From Streptomyces sp. Q6 (lineage in GTDB: Bacteria > Actinomycetota > Actinomycetes > Streptomycetales > Streptomycetaceae): a stretch of DNA of 64,000 nt. Shown here piece by piece: positions 1 through 8,473 of the stretch. The stretch covers positions 806,001 through 870,000 of the forward strand of contig NZ_CP146022.1 in the NCBI RefSeq assembly GCF_036967205.1. The letters run 5' to 3'. Under the pieces are notes generated by a model. That model saw only the letters and a program-made list of their open reading frames with translations. It was not told where the DNA came from and searched no databases. How positions within the stretch are numbered: position 1 is the stretch's first letter; each line of letters starts with the position of its first letter. The position numbers and the translations under genes are program-made.

Positions 1-2
1 CC

Positions 3-929
3 GAGCGGGAGGCGCGGCTCCAGTTCGTGGTCGTGGGCGGCGGGTACGCGGGGACCGAGACGGCCGCGTACCTCCAGCGCCTGACGGCGGCCGCGGTCAA
101 GCGGTACCCGGGGCTCGATCCGACCGCCATCAAGTGGCATCTCGTCGACGTGGCGCCGAAGCTGATGCCCGAGCTGGGCGCGCGGCTCGGCGACAAGGCG
201 ATGGCGATCCTGGAGCGGCGCGGCGTGCACGTGTCGCTCGGGGTGTCCGTGGCGAAGGCCACCGAGGACACCGTGACGCTGACCGACGGGCGGGAACTGC
301 CCTGCCACACGCTGATCTGGACGGCCGGTGTCGCACCGAGTCCACTGATCGCGACGCTCGGCGCGGAGACCAACCGGGGCCGGCTCGTCGTCACGCCGGA
401 GCTGACCGTTCCGGGGCTCGACGGGGTGTTCGCGCTCGGTGACGCGGCGGCGGTGCCGGACGTCGTCAAGGGCGGCGACGCGATGTGCCCGCCGACCGCG
501 CAGCACGCCATGCGGCAGGGCTGGGCGGCGGCCCGCAATGTGCTCGCGGCGCTGCGCGGTACGCCGCTGACGCCGTACCGCCACAAGGACCTCGGGCTCG
601 TCGTCGACCTCGGCGGCATCCAGGCCGTGTCGAAGCCGATGGGCGTGCAGCTGACCGGCCTCCCGGCGCAGATCGTCGCGCGCGGCTACCACCTGGGGGC
701 GCTGCGCACGCTGACGGCCCGGTTCCGTACGGCGGCGAACTGGGGCCTCAACGCGGTCGCCGGTGACGACTTCGTGCGCACCGGGTTCCAGCGGCACCGG
801 CCCGCCACCCTCAAGGACTTCGAGATGACGGACGCGTATCTGTCGCCGGAGGAGATCCAGAAGGTGGTCAGCGCCGAGGTCGCGGGGCGGTCGATGGCGC
901 CGGAGAAGCCCGAACTGCCCCTGCACTAG
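3..929 (+). CDS. ndh: Type II NADH dehydrogenase (NDH-2), 5'-truncated by the window edge
   Basis: The reading frame is open from the first bases, so the N-terminal FAD-binding part lies outside the window. What remains begins just before a second Rossmann motif (VVVGGGYAG), which binds NADH. It continues through LIWTAGV and FALGDAA, the FAD-contacting motifs of the pyridine nucleotide-disulphide oxidoreductase fold. The C-terminal part (RTAANWGLNAV) resembles the membrane-anchoring tail of NDH-2 enzymes. NDH-2 is a single-subunit, non-proton-pumping enzyme that passes electrons from NADH to menaquinone at the inner face of the membrane. The gene runs convergently towards the MarR gene. A related FAD oxidoreductase is possible but less likely given the C-terminus. 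Confidence 0.85.
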   Translation, partial: EREARLQFVVVGGGYAGTETAAYLQRLTAAAVKRYPGLDPTAIKWHLVDVAPKLMPELGARLGDKAMAILERRGVHVSLGVSVAKATEDTVTLTDGRELPCHTLIWTAGVAPSPLIATLGAETNRGRLVVTPELTVPGLDGVFALGDAAAVPDVVKGGDAMCPPTAQHAMRQGWAAARNVLAALRGTPLTPYRHKDLGLVVDLGGIQAVSKPMGVQLTGLPAQIVARGYHLGALRTLTARFRTAANWGLNAVAGDDFVRTGFQRHRPATLKDFEMTDAYLSPEEIQKVVSAEVAGRSMAPEKPELPLH

Positions 930-936
930 GCCGCGC

Positions 937-1512
937 TCAGGCCCGCGGGCCGCCCAGGCGCCCTTCCAGTTGCGACAGCAGCTCGCCCAGCAGGGCGCTG
1001 AGTTCGCTGTCGCGCCCGCCTTCGAGGCCCGCGAGGACCGTCGACTCGTACGCCAGCTGGCGCGGCAGGATCTCGTCGACGAGGGTGCGGCCCTCGTCGG
1101 TGAGGCTGAGGTGCGACACGCGCCGGTCGCGGGTGTCGCCGCGCCGCGCGACCAGCCCCCGCGCCTCCAGCTGCTTGAGGCGCTTGGTGACGGCCGCGCC
1201 GGAGGAGAACGTCTCGCGGGCGAGGTCTCCGGGGGTCAGTTCGCGGCCGGTGCGCCGCAGGGTGCCGAGCAGGTCGAACTCGGCGCGGGTCAGGCCCGCG
1301 TACCGCAGCGGGGCGTCCTCCGCCTGCTGGAGCAGCGCGGCGCACCGGTTGATCCGGCCGATGATCTCCATCGGGCCCGTGTCGATGTCCGGCCGCACGG
1401 CCTGCCACTGCCGGACGACGGACGACACGGTGTCGAGCGGCCGCGCTGCCGCTCCCGCCGTGTCTCGCTGCGTGCTCATGCCTGCCTGACCGGACCTTCC
1501 CTCGACCGTCAT
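937..1512 (-). CDS. MarR-family transcriptional regulator, translationally coupled to the FUSC gene
   Basis: This 191-residue protein has a winged helix with recognition segment SSGAAVTKRLKQLEARGLV, followed by the DTRDRRVSHLSLT wing typical of MarR proteins. The start at 1512 is preferred because its ATG overlaps the TGA of the upstream FUSC gene as ATGA, which implies translational coupling. A second ATG at 1479 is possible. MarR proteins usually repress an adjacent transporter or oxidoreductase gene and release DNA on binding a small phenolic ligand. Here the target is probably its own operon with the FUSC transporter. The perfect palindrome upstream of the FUSC gene (3231-3246) is the obvious operator candidate. 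Confidence 0.9.
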   Translation of the reverse strand: MTVEGRSGQAGMSTQRDTAGAAARPLDTVSSVVRQWQAVRPDIDTGPMEIIGRINRCAALLQQAEDAPLRYAGLTRAEFDLLGTLRRTGRELTPGDLARETFSSGAAVTKRLKQLEARGLVARRGDTRDRRVSHLSLTDEGRTLVDEILPRQLAYESTVLAGLEGGRDSELSALLGELLSQLEGRLGGPRA

Positions 1513-3212
1513 CCGTGGGCGGCGCTGGGCTCCTCCGCCGTCCTGCCTCCAGTGTCGCCGACGGCGCCGGCCGCCTGGCGCCGCACCGTCGCCGCGAGCG
1601 TACGGTGTCCGGCCTGCTCGGCGGCGAGCACCCGCTCCTCGGGCAGGGCCCGCTGCCACCACTCGCCCGCGGCGGTGTCGGCGGCGGCGCGCAGCTCCAC
1701 CAGGGCGCCGACGAGCGTCCGGCGGGCCGTCTCCAGGGCGGCGTGGCCGGGCGCGGCCAGGGCGAGCGTGCGCTCGGCGGCGTCGCGCGCGGTGGTCGTG
1801 CGCTCCAGGGACCGCTCGATCTGGTCGCCGGCCCGCCGGTTCGTCACGGCGACGGCGGCGACCACGCCGACCAGCGCGCCGACCAGGGTGTCCACGACGC
1901 GGTCGGTGATCAGCTCACCGGGCTCCTGGAACCGGGCGAACTCGGTGACGAGCAGCGCCATCGGCGTGACGCAGAGGCTGCCGAGCCAGTAGTTGCGGGT
2001 GATGAGCGCCTCGGCCCCGAAGTTGAAGGCGAGGCAGAACAGGACCAGGGCGGCCTGGCTGAGGTGCGCCACGGGGGCGACGGCGGCGAAGACGAGCACG
2101 CCGCCGAGGTTGCCGACGACGCGCTGGACGCCGCGGCTCCAGGTCAGCGTCACGTTGGCCTGGTAGAGCGAGGCGGCGGTGACCAGGGCCCAGTACGGCT
2201 TCCCGATGCCGAGGGCCAGCGAGACGTACCCGGCGAGGGCGCAGCCGACCACCGTGCGCAGAGCGACGGGGAGCAGGGGCGAGCCGGGGCCGATCCGGCG
2301 CCACAGGGACGGCTTGCCGTCGGCGAGTTCGGCCTCGACGCCGAGCAGTTCGTCGTCCATCCCGGCGATCGGGGCGGGCCGCGGCACGGCGCCGGAGCCG
2401 AGCAGGCCGGTGGCCCAGCCGCGCAGCTGGGCCACGTCGGTGTCGCCCGGCGCGGCGATGGCGACCTCGGCGCGCACGACGAGGCGCTCCAGGGCCCGGC
2501 GGGCCTCGGTGCGGGCGCCGGTGGCGAGCAGCGACTGCCAGGCGGCGTGCACGGCGGCCGCGGCGGCGCCGCGGGCCGGGGCGTGCTCGGGCCGCTCGGC
2601 GTACGCGGCGGCGGCGTTCAGCGCGCGGGCGGTGGCGCGGCGTTCGGGGCCGTACGGGCGGACGAGGACGGGCGCCATGCCCACGAGCCAGGCGAGGGCG
2701 CCGGCGCCGATCATGAGCGCGAGGTGCCCCGGCACCTGCCCGATGGTCTGCGGCGCGAACAGCGACGCGGAGCTGATGAACGTGAAGATCAGGTGCCCCG
2801 GCGGACCGATGCGTGTCGCGTCGCACAGGGCCTTCTGCGCCGCGGCGAGCACCGCGCCGACCGCGACGAGAATGACGGCGGACGAGGTGAGCGAGGCGCT
2901 GACCAGGGCGACGGCGACGCTCGCGAACATGCCGAGCACCACCCGGGCCAGGGCGCGGGCGCGAGCGGCGTAGGGGAGGTTGTGGCCGTACAGGGCGCAC
3001 AGACTGCCGGCCATCGTGTACATGACCAGATCGAGCCGGCCGAGGGCGAGCAGCGTGAGGTTGGGGATCGCGGTCGCGACGACGACGCTGGTGGCGGGCT
3101 TGAACCAGATGTCGACGGGCTTGTTCGGGCGCAGCACGCCGGTGAGCGGGAGACGACGTACGGACAGGGAGCGCGGGGACGGGGGTGCGGTGCTCGGAGG
3201 TGTGCTGCTCAT
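1509..3212 (-). CDS. FUSC-family membrane transporter
   Basis: The 567-residue protein has two blocks of hydrophobic segments (about residues 35-180 and 320-460), separated by and followed by alanine/arginine-rich cytoplasmic helices. This is the layout of the fusaric acid resistance/aromatic acid exporter family (FUSC). The GKPYWALVTAASLYQANVTLTWSRGVQRVVGN stretch contains the conserved FUSC signature with WSRGVQR. Such proteins export aromatic acids or related toxic compounds across the cytoplasmic membrane. The start at 3212 follows the palindromic promoter region, and the gene shares its last bases with the MarR gene. It is only distantly similar to the two FUSC genes at 32-36 kb. Its substrate cannot be told from sequence. 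Confidence 0.85.
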   Translation of the reverse strand: MSSTPPSTAPPSPRSLSVRRLPLTGVLRPNKPVDIWFKPATSVVVATAIPNLTLLALGRLDLVMYTMAGSLCALYGHNLPYAARARALARVVLGMFASVAVALVSASLTSSAVILVAVGAVLAAAQKALCDATRIGPPGHLIFTFISSASLFAPQTIGQVPGHLALMIGAGALAWLVGMAPVLVRPYGPERRATARALNAAAAYAERPEHAPARGAAAAAVHAAWQSLLATGARTEARRALERLVVRAEVAIAAPGDTDVAQLRGWATGLLGSGAVPRPAPIAGMDDELLGVEAELADGKPSLWRRIGPGSPLLPVALRTVVGCALAGYVSLALGIGKPYWALVTAASLYQANVTLTWSRGVQRVVGNLGGVLVFAAVAPVAHLSQAALVLFCLAFNFGAEALITRNYWLGSLCVTPMALLVTEFARFQEPGELITDRVVDTLVGALVGVVAAVAVTNRRAGDQIERSLERTTTARDAAERTLALAAPGHAALETARRTLVGALVELRAAADTAAGEWWQRALPEERVLAAEQAGHRTLAATVRRQAAGAVGDTGGRTAEEPSAAHG

Positions 3213-3230
3213 ACAAAAACCTTAGCAGGT

Positions 3231-3246
3231 GTTTTACTCGTAAAAC
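3231..3246. promoter_or_regulatory. Perfect palindrome, candidate MarR operator
   Basis: GTTTTAC-TC-GTAAAAC has 7-bp arms with no mismatch. It sits 18 bp upstream of the FUSC start codon in an AT-rich patch, against a GC-rich background. A weaker related inverted repeat (AAAACCT...AGGTGTTTT) lies just beside it. The position fits an operator for the MarR protein encoded in the same operon. Confidence 0.6.
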
Positions 3247-3363
3247 ATGCACGCGCCACCACCCCGCGCGACCACCAGTGCTCCCCTGCGCCGCCTTACG
3301 CACCCGCGCGCCCGGGCATCTAGACCGGGGACGGAGACCGGAGCCGACGACAAGGGGGACCCG

Positions 3364-3735
3364 GTGCACGGACCGATGTCGGCCGCCTGGCTGCTCGTCG
3401 CGCTCTGCGCGGCGACCGGCGCCTACTGCCTGCTGCGGATGCGCAGCGGCGTCGAGGAGCAGCGCCGCACCGCGGGCGGCGAGGCCCTGATGGGATTCGG
3501 CATGGCGCTGATGGCGGTCCCGGCCGCGGTCGTCGCGCCGCCCGACTGGGCCTGGCTGCTGTACGCCGTGGTGTTCGGGGCCTCCACGCTGCGCGCGCTG
3601 TGGGCGTCGCGGAGCGGGGCGCACCATCTGCACCATCTGGTGGGCACGTTCGCGATGGCCTACATGGCGGTGGCGATGGCGGTGCGGCCCGCGGCGCACG
3701 CGCACCACGGCGGCGGGCGGGCGCCCCGCTCGTGA
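3364..3735 (+). CDS. DUF5134 membrane protein, N-terminal part (apparent frameshift at its end)
   Basis: The GTG start at 3364 follows a strong ribosome-binding site (AAGGGGGAC). The frame encodes about three membrane helices and a histidine-rich stretch (GAHHLHHLVG, then HAHHGGG), as in the DUF5134 family common in Streptomyces. The family usually continues in one frame for 180-200 residues. Here the frame stops at 3735, while the expected continuation (TGLLLVYFAGYVLWSG) lies in the next frame. A single missing base near the G/C-rich run at about 3712-3728 would restore one gene of 3364-3917. The role is unknown, and the family often neighbours an M56 peptidase as here. Confidence 0.7.
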   Translation: MHGPMSAAWLLVALCAATGAYCLLRMRSGVEEQRRTAGGEALMGFGMALMAVPAAVVAPPDWAWLLYAVVFGASTLRALWASRSGAHHLHHLVGTFAMAYMAVAMAVRPAAHAHHGGGRAPRS

Positions 3736-3917
3736 CCGGACTGCTGCTCGTCTACTTCGCCGGGTACGTGCTGTGGTCGGGGGCGCGCCTGGTGCCCGTC
3801 GCGCAGCCGGCGGGCGGCGCGGTGGCGGGCGTGGGCTGGGGCGACCGGCCGGAACTGGCGCGGGCCTGCCGCCTGTCGATGGGGATCGGCATGCTCGCGA
3901 TGCTGCTCACGATGTGA
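3732..3917 (+). CDS. DUF5134 C-terminal part in the shifted frame
   Basis: This short frame carries the conserved C-terminal half of DUF5134: a membrane helix, then RPELARACRLSMGIGMLAMLLTM. A GTG at 3732 overlaps the TGA of the preceding part as GTGA, so a genuinely split, coupled pair is conceivable. However, families with this tail normally have it fused to the N-terminal part. I read the two pieces as one gene broken by a one-base deletion, either real or a sequencing error. Confidence 0.55.
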   Translation: MTGLLLVYFAGYVLWSGARLVPVAQPAGGAVAGVGWGDRPELARACRLSMGIGMLAMLLTM

Positions 3918-4041
3918 GGGCACGCGGCCGCGCGGGACGGGGACGCGCGGGCCCGTGGAGCAGATCGCGAAACCGTGGCGTGCGTCACTTGACGCCCCGG
4001 GCCATACCGCCGGGCAGCGAGCGGCTCATAGGGTGACGGCC

Positions 4042-4979
4042 ATGACGGTCCCCGTAGCGCTGTTGCTGCTCGGCACCCTTCTCGCTGTCGTCGCCCCGCG
4101 GTTGCTCGCGCGGGCCGACTGGCCCGAGCGGGAGCCGATCGTCGCTCTGTGGGTGTGGCAGTGCGTGGTGGCGGCCGTCCTGATGTGCTGCGCGCTGTCG
4201 ATGACGGTCAGCGCGGCGGCCGCGTGGCAGGCCGTGCGCGGCCATGTCTTCGCGCCCGCCCCGCACGCCGTGGTGGAGGCGTACGCGCTGCGCGCCACCG
4301 GGGCTGGGCCGCGGCCGTCGCCGTGACGCTCGCGCTCGGCGGGGTGTGGACGGCGGCGATGCTGGTGCGCGAGGTGCGCAGGTCGCGCGCGCGGCGCAGG
4401 CAGCGGCGGGCCGAACTCCTGGTGCGGGCGCCCCTGTTGCCCGGCGAGGAGCCCCGCTCCGACCGGCTCGTGGTGCTCGAGGGCGAGCGCCCCGACGCAT
4501 GGTGGCTACCGGGCACGACGCCTCAACTGGTCATCACCACAGGCGCGTTGCGGCGCTTGAAGGGGCGTCAGCTCGACGCGGTGCTCGCCCACGAGATGGG
4601 GCACGCGCGCTGGCGGCACGACTGGCTGCTGCACTGCTCGGGCGCGCTCGCCGGCGGGTTCCCGCAGGTCCCGGTGTTCGCCGCGTTCCGCGACGAGATG
4701 CACCACCTGGTCGAGCTGGCCGCCGACGACGTGGCGTCACGGCGGTTCGGGCGCCTGACGATCGCGCTGGCCCTGGTGGAGCTGAACGAGGACCGCGGAG
4801 TGTTCGGCGGGCCGTGCCCCACACCGCAGGCCCATCTGCCGCACCGCGTGGACCGGTTGCTCGCTCCCCCGTCGCGGCTGACCCCGGCGCGCCGGCTGCG
4901 CCTGACGGCGGCCGCCGCACTGGTCCCACTGGTTCCCCTTCTGGTGACGTTCGTTCCGGGATTGCGGGCACTCGGGTAG
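4042..4979 (+). CDS. M56-family membrane metallopeptidase, frameshifted
   Basis: The N-terminal membrane part (MTVPVALLLLGTLLAVVAPR) reads from ATG 4042 to a stop at 4326. The rest, including the zinc motif AHEMGHARWRH and the second zinc ligand region (LVELAADDVASRRFG), is in the next frame and ends at 4979. Joining them across the GGGGCTGGG run at about 4301-4310 by adding one base gives a normal M56 (BlaR1/HtpX-like) peptidase of about 312 residues. Related peptidases in Streptomyces usually pair with a BlaI/CopY repressor, but none is in this window. The same type of one-base loss hits the preceding gene, which suggests a local sequencing problem. If real, the protease is inactive. Confidence 0.75.
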
Positions 4980-5042
4980 AGCCTGTCCCGACGACCAAGT
5001 CCCGCCGGCCCGCAGCACGGCCGATGGGCGAGGATCCTTCCC

Positions 5043-5726
5043 ATGCACCCGGCACGACTCGACACCCCGACCCGCCCCGGCCACCGCCCCCGCACCGCCC
5101 TCACGGCGGCGCTCGCGGTCCCCTGCGTCCTGTTGATCGCCCTGGTGGCGCTCCGCTGGAGTCCGCTCATGGAGGTGGACACCGACATCGTGCGCGCGCT
5201 GCACCGGGGTGCCGTCGACGAACCGGGCGTCACACGGACCAGCCGGATCCTCACGGACTGGGTGTGGGATCCATGGGCGATGCGCCTGCTGATCACCGTG
5301 GTCGTACTGGGCCTGGTGTGGCGGCTGCGCGCGTGGGCGCTCGCGGGGTGGCTGGCGGCGACCTGCCTGGTCGGCTCCCTCGTCCAGCAGGGCCTCAAGG
5401 CGGTGGTGGACCGGCCGCGGCCGCGGTGGCCCGATCCGGTGGACTCGGCGCACTACGCGGCGTTCCCCTCGGGGCACGCGATGACGGCGGCCGTCGTGTG
5501 CGGCCTGGTCCTGTGGCTGCTGCGGCGTTCCGGCGCGGGCCGGGCCCTGTGGCGTACGGCGCTGGCCGTGGCGGTGGTCTCGGTGCTCGGCGTGGGCCTG
5601 ACCCGGCTGTGGCTGGGCGTGCACTGGCCATCGGACGTGCTCGGCGGCTGGCTGCTCGGGGCGCTGCTCGTGACCGTGTCCACGTCCGCGTACGAGAAGT
5701 GGCGTGGCCCGTACGAGCGCCCTTGA
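5043..5726 (+). CDS. PAP2-family membrane phosphatase
   Basis: The 227-residue protein carries the three-part PAP2 active site. These are K119-to-R126 (KAVVDRPRP, the KX6RP motif), PSGH at 142-145, and TRLWLGVHWPSD at 187-198, which supplies the catalytic His and Asp. The first residue of the third motif is Thr rather than the common Ser. Four to six hydrophobic segments surround these motifs. PAP2 membrane enzymes dephosphorylate lipid phosphates such as undecaprenyl or phosphatidylglycerol phosphate on the outer face of the membrane. The gene starts 63 bp after the M56 gene. Confidence 0.9.
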   Translation: MHPARLDTPTRPGHRPRTALTAALAVPCVLLIALVALRWSPLMEVDTDIVRALHRGAVDEPGVTRTSRILTDWVWDPWAMRLLITVVVLGLVWRLRAWALAGWLAATCLVGSLVQQGLKAVVDRPRPRWPDPVDSAHYAAFPSGHAMTAAVVCGLVLWLLRRSGAGRALWRTALAVAVVSVLGVGLTRLWLGVHWPSDVLGGWLLGALLVTVSTSAYEKWRGPYERP

Positions 5727-5759
5727 CCTGCGAGTTGGGGGCCGCGCAGGATCGACCGT

Positions 5760-6455
5760 ATGGCGATCAAAGCGGTGCTCTTCGACTTCTCCGGGACCCT
5801 CTTCCGTATCGAGTCCACCTCGTCCTGGCTGCGCGCGGTGCTCGACGCGAGTGAACTGACGCTGTCCGACGAGGAGTTCGAGCGCGCGGCGCGCGGCCTG
5901 CACGAGGCGGGCGCGCTGCCCGGCGGCACGACCGACCACGTCGCCGTGCCGGACCATCTCACGGAACTGATCGCGGTCCGCGACGTGGACGCCTCGCGGC
6001 ACCGCGCCGCGTACACGGGCCTCGCCCGCACCGTGCCGCTTCCGGACGAGCGGCTGTACGACGCCCTGTACGACCGCCATATGGACCCGGCGGCCTGGCG
6101 GCCCTACCCGGACGCGCTCGACGTCCTCGTCGGCCTGCGCGAGCGCGGCGTCCCGGTCGGGGTCGTGAGCAACATCGGCTGGGATCTGCGGCCGGTCTTC
6201 GTGGCGCACGGCCTCGATCCGTACGTGGACACGTACGTGATGTCGTACCGGCACGGCGTGACGAAGCCCGACGCGCGGCTGTTCGCGACGGCGTGCGAGG
6301 CGCTCGGGGCGGCGCCGGGGGACGTCCTGATGGTCGGGGACGACCGGCGCGCGGACGCGGGGGCCGCGGTGATCGGCTGTGCGGTGCACTTCGTGGACCA
6401 CCTGCCGGTGGACGAGCGGCCCGACGCGCTGCGGCCGGTGCTCGACCTGGTGTGA
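5760..6455 (+). CDS. HAD-superfamily hydrolase with a non-canonical DxS motif
   Basis: The 231-residue protein shows the haloacid dehalogenase plan: nucleophile motif FDFSGTLF (Asp9), motif II VVSNIG, motif III lysine in VTKPDARLF, and motif IV MVGDDRRAD. In most HAD phosphatases the second residue after the nucleophile is Asp, the general acid. Here it is Ser11. That variant occurs in some dehalogenase-like and phosphonatase-like members, so a plain phosphatase assignment is uncertain. The helical cap lies at about residues 15-90. The gene begins 34 bp after the PAP2 gene on the same strand. Confidence 0.85.
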   Translation: MAIKAVLFDFSGTLFRIESTSSWLRAVLDASELTLSDEEFERAARGLHEAGALPGGTTDHVAVPDHLTELIAVRDVDASRHRAAYTGLARTVPLPDERLYDALYDRHMDPAAWRPYPDALDVLVGLRERGVPVGVVSNIGWDLRPVFVAHGLDPYVDTYVMSYRHGVTKPDARLFATACEALGAAPGDVLMVGDDRRADAGAAVIGCAVHFVDHLPVDERPDALRPVLDLV

Positions 6456-6468
6456 CGGGCCGCGCGGT

Positions 6469-6873
6469 TCAGGCGGCTCCGCAGGGGCCCGCGTGATCGC
6501 AATAGGGCTGGTTCCCACTGCGGCCGCAGCCGCACAGGGTGGCCCGGACCTCCGCGGTCTCGTCGCCGTCCGTGGTGCGGATCCGCAGGTCGCCGCGCAT
6601 CACGAGGCGTCCGTCGGGTGTGCGCTCGATGGAGGTGGCCGCGGGCGGCACCTCCACGGTGCCGTCGACGAGTTCGTAGCGCAGCGCGCCGGAGGGGCAG
6701 CGCCGTACGACCTCCGCGACCTCGTCGGCGGGCGCCGCGTCGGGCTGGATCCACGGCCGCCGCTCCGTGTCGAAGACCTGCGGCAGCCCGCGTACGCACG
6801 CGGCGGCGTGCAGGCACCGCTCTCCGTCGAAGGAGACGGTGACCAGATGTCCCGAGTAGGCCTTGCGCGTCAC
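6469..6873 (-). CDS. Small iron-sulphur protein: ferredoxin-like domain plus CDGSH zinc-finger-type domain
   Basis: From GTG 6873 this 134-residue protein has an N-terminal 4Fe-4S mono-cluster domain (CLHAAACVRG ... RRCPSGALRYE). Its C-terminal CDGSH-type motif (CGCGRSGNQPYCDHAG) carries the 3Cys-1His ligands of a 2Fe-2S cluster. Proteins of this pairing (YjdI-like) are small cytoplasmic electron carriers or Fe-S stores with poorly known partners. A start further upstream would read through the promoter region and is not favoured. The gene converges on the HAD gene, with 13 bp between the two stops. Confidence 0.85.
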   Translation of the reverse strand: MTRKAYSGHLVTVSFDGERCLHAAACVRGLPQVFDTERRPWIQPDAAPADEVAEVVRRCPSGALRYELVDGTVEVPPAATSIERTPDGRLVMRGDLRIRTTDGDETAEVRATLCGCGRSGNQPYCDHAGPCGAA

Positions 6874-7050
6874 GCCCCCACTGTAAGAAGGCTCCCGGCC
6901 GGGCGCGCGGCGAGGCTCATCGAACGCGGCCACGGCTGAGGCTCGCCGCAGGCATGCGGCGCCGGAGCCGCCGGGTCCGCGAGGCGGCTCTCTGATCAGC
7001 CGGGCGCGGCCAAGAGGCGCATACTCGAAGAAAGCCAGATCGGAGGAGCC

Positions 7051-7206
7051 ATGCTCATTCTCGGTCTCATCCTTCTCGTCATCGGACTGATCACCGGCAT
7101 CTCGGTGCTGTGGACCATCGGCATCGTCCTGGTGGTCGTCGGCGCCGTGCTCTGGGTCCTGGGAGCAGCCGGACACGCGGTCGGCGGGCGCAAGCACTAC
7201 TGGTAG
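7051..7206 (+). CDS. DUF6131-like 51-residue membrane protein
   Basis: The ATG follows a clean ribosome-binding site (CGGAGGAGCC). The product is almost entirely two hydrophobic helices, ending in AAGHAVGGRKHYW. This matches the small DUF6131-type membrane proteins found throughout Streptomyces. No function is known. It is transcribed on its own, and a strong hairpin directly follows its stop codon. Confidence 0.75.
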   Translation: MLILGLILLVIGLITGISVLWTIGIVLVVVGAVLWVLGAAGHAVGGRKHYW

Positions 7207-7216
7207 GACATCGTCA

Positions 7217-7251
7217 GCGCCCCACCACTTCATGGTGCGGTGGCGGGGCGC
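7217..7251. terminator. Bidirectional hairpin terminator
   Basis: Twelve-base arms (GCGCCCCACCAC and GTGGCGGGGCGC) pair with one mismatch around an 11-nt loop. The hairpin lies between the convergent ends of the DUF6131-like gene and the small membrane protein gene. There is no clear U-tract, as is common in Streptomyces terminators. Confidence 0.6.
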
Positions 7252-7263
7252 CGCTCCGGACCG

Positions 7264-7434
7264 TCAGGTGGACTGCCGGCGGTCGGCGACCACGACGGCC
7301 ACGGTGCCGACGGCGAGGATTGCCCATGCTGTCCACCACGCCCATGCCGGGCCGATGCCCGCGGTGGTGACGGCGACGGCCGCGATCAGGCTCGACGTGG
7401 TGGAGACCACGAGGGCCTTCACAGAGGTGTTCAT
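7264..7434 (-). CDS. Small two-helix membrane protein of unknown function
   Basis: From ATG 7434, preceded by GGGAGACAGG, the frame gives 56 residues with two predicted membrane helices (LVVSTTSSLIAAVAVTTAG and AWWTAWAILAVGTVAVVVA) and a short basic end. I do not recognise a family. The good ribosome-binding site and shared terminator with the neighbouring small gene support it being real. Confidence 0.55.
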   Translation of the reverse strand: MNTSVKALVVSTTSSLIAAVAVTTAGIGPAWAWWTAWAILAVGTVAVVVADRRQST

Positions 7435-7730
7435 CCTGTCTCCCGTCCTCGGGTCGGGGAGGGCTGACCTGGGCTCGTCGGGGATGCTGCCCGTGCCCAC
7501 GGTGAACATTCGCCTCCGGATGCCTCGTACGGGTCGAGGATCTCGGCGGTGCGGATGCGCGCGGTGTTCTCCGTGCTGGTGAACCCGGCCTCCGGGCGGC
7601 GCCGACTCCGTCCGGAGGCCGGTTCATGGGGCGGCCGTATCGGACGATCCCCCGCGTCGCCCGATACGGCCGCTCCGCCCCTGCGCACCGCGCCCTGGAG
7701 GGCGGGCGGCCTGGACGCGCTGAGTATAGT

Positions 7731-7743
7731 TGGCTGCGAGCCA
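7731..7743. promoter_or_regulatory. Candidate TetR operator
   Basis: TGGCTGCGAGCCA is a perfect 5-3-5 palindrome within the broader GTTGGCT...AGCCAGTCAAC. It lies 20 bp before the TetR start codon and probably overlaps the promoter, which suits autoregulation. Confidence 0.45.
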
Positions 7744-7762
7744 GTCAACGCAGGAGTCAAGG

Positions 7763-8473
7763 ATGTCCCCCCGCAGCGCATCGGTCAATGAGGAATTGCG
7801 ACGGCGTTCGCGCGAGCGGCTTCTCCAGGCGACGCTGGAGCTCGTCGGGGAGCGGGGATACGACGCGACGACCCTCGGTGACATCGCGGACCGTGCGGGG
7901 TCGGCACGCGGTCTGGTCTCGTACTACTTCCCCGGCAAGCGGCAGTTGTTGCAGTCGGCGGTGCACCGGCTGATGAACCGGACGTTGCAGGAGGCCCTGG
8001 AGCGGGAGCCGCGGCCGGCCGAGAGCGACGGGGACGAGCGGCTCGCGCGGGCCATCGACGCGATCCTCGGGCTCGCCCGCGATCAGCCCGTCCTGATGCG
8101 GACGCACATGGCGGGGATCCTCCAGGCCGAGGGGTTCGTGCAGTGCCCCGAGCAGCAGCGGCTCGCGGCGCTGCTGCGCGACACCGTCGTACGGCACGGG
8201 ACGCTGGACGTCGACAAGGACTATCCGCTGCTGCGCGCCGTGCTGATGGGCGCCGTGTTCGCGGTGCTCGTGCCGGGCGCCCCGATGCCGACGACGGTCA
8301 TGCGCGCCGAGCTGTTCCAGCGCTACGACCTGGCGTGGGAGCGGGGTTTCCCGCCGGGCGGCGCTGCTGACGCGTCACCCGGCGGGGACCCCGAACACGG
8401 CCGTGCGGCCGATTTCTCACGCTACTTCGAACCGCTGCGGCCCCTGGCCGCCGACGGCGATCAGTCGAAGTAG
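7763..8473 (+). CDS. TetR-family transcriptional regulator
   Basis: The 236-residue protein starts at ATG 7763, after AGGAG. A start at 7730 would place the leader across the likely operator. The helix-turn-helix spans about residues 20-60 (DATTLGDIADRAGSARGLVSYYFPGKRQLL). The C-terminal ligand domain is of ordinary TetR size with a Gly/Asp/Pro-rich tail. Its ligand and targets are unknown. The nearest candidate is itself, through the palindrome at 7731-7743. Its 3' end overlaps the convergent LVIVD gene by 13 bp. Confidence 0.9.
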   Translation: MSPRSASVNEELRRRSRERLLQATLELVGERGYDATTLGDIADRAGSARGLVSYYFPGKRQLLQSAVHRLMNRTLQEALEREPRPAESDGDERLARAIDAILGLARDQPVLMRTHMAGILQAEGFVQCPEQQRLAALLRDTVVRHGTLDVDKDYPLLRAVLMGAVFAVLVPGAPMPTTVMRAELFQRYDLAWERGFPPGGAADASPGGDPEHGRAADFSRYFEPLRPLAADGDQSK

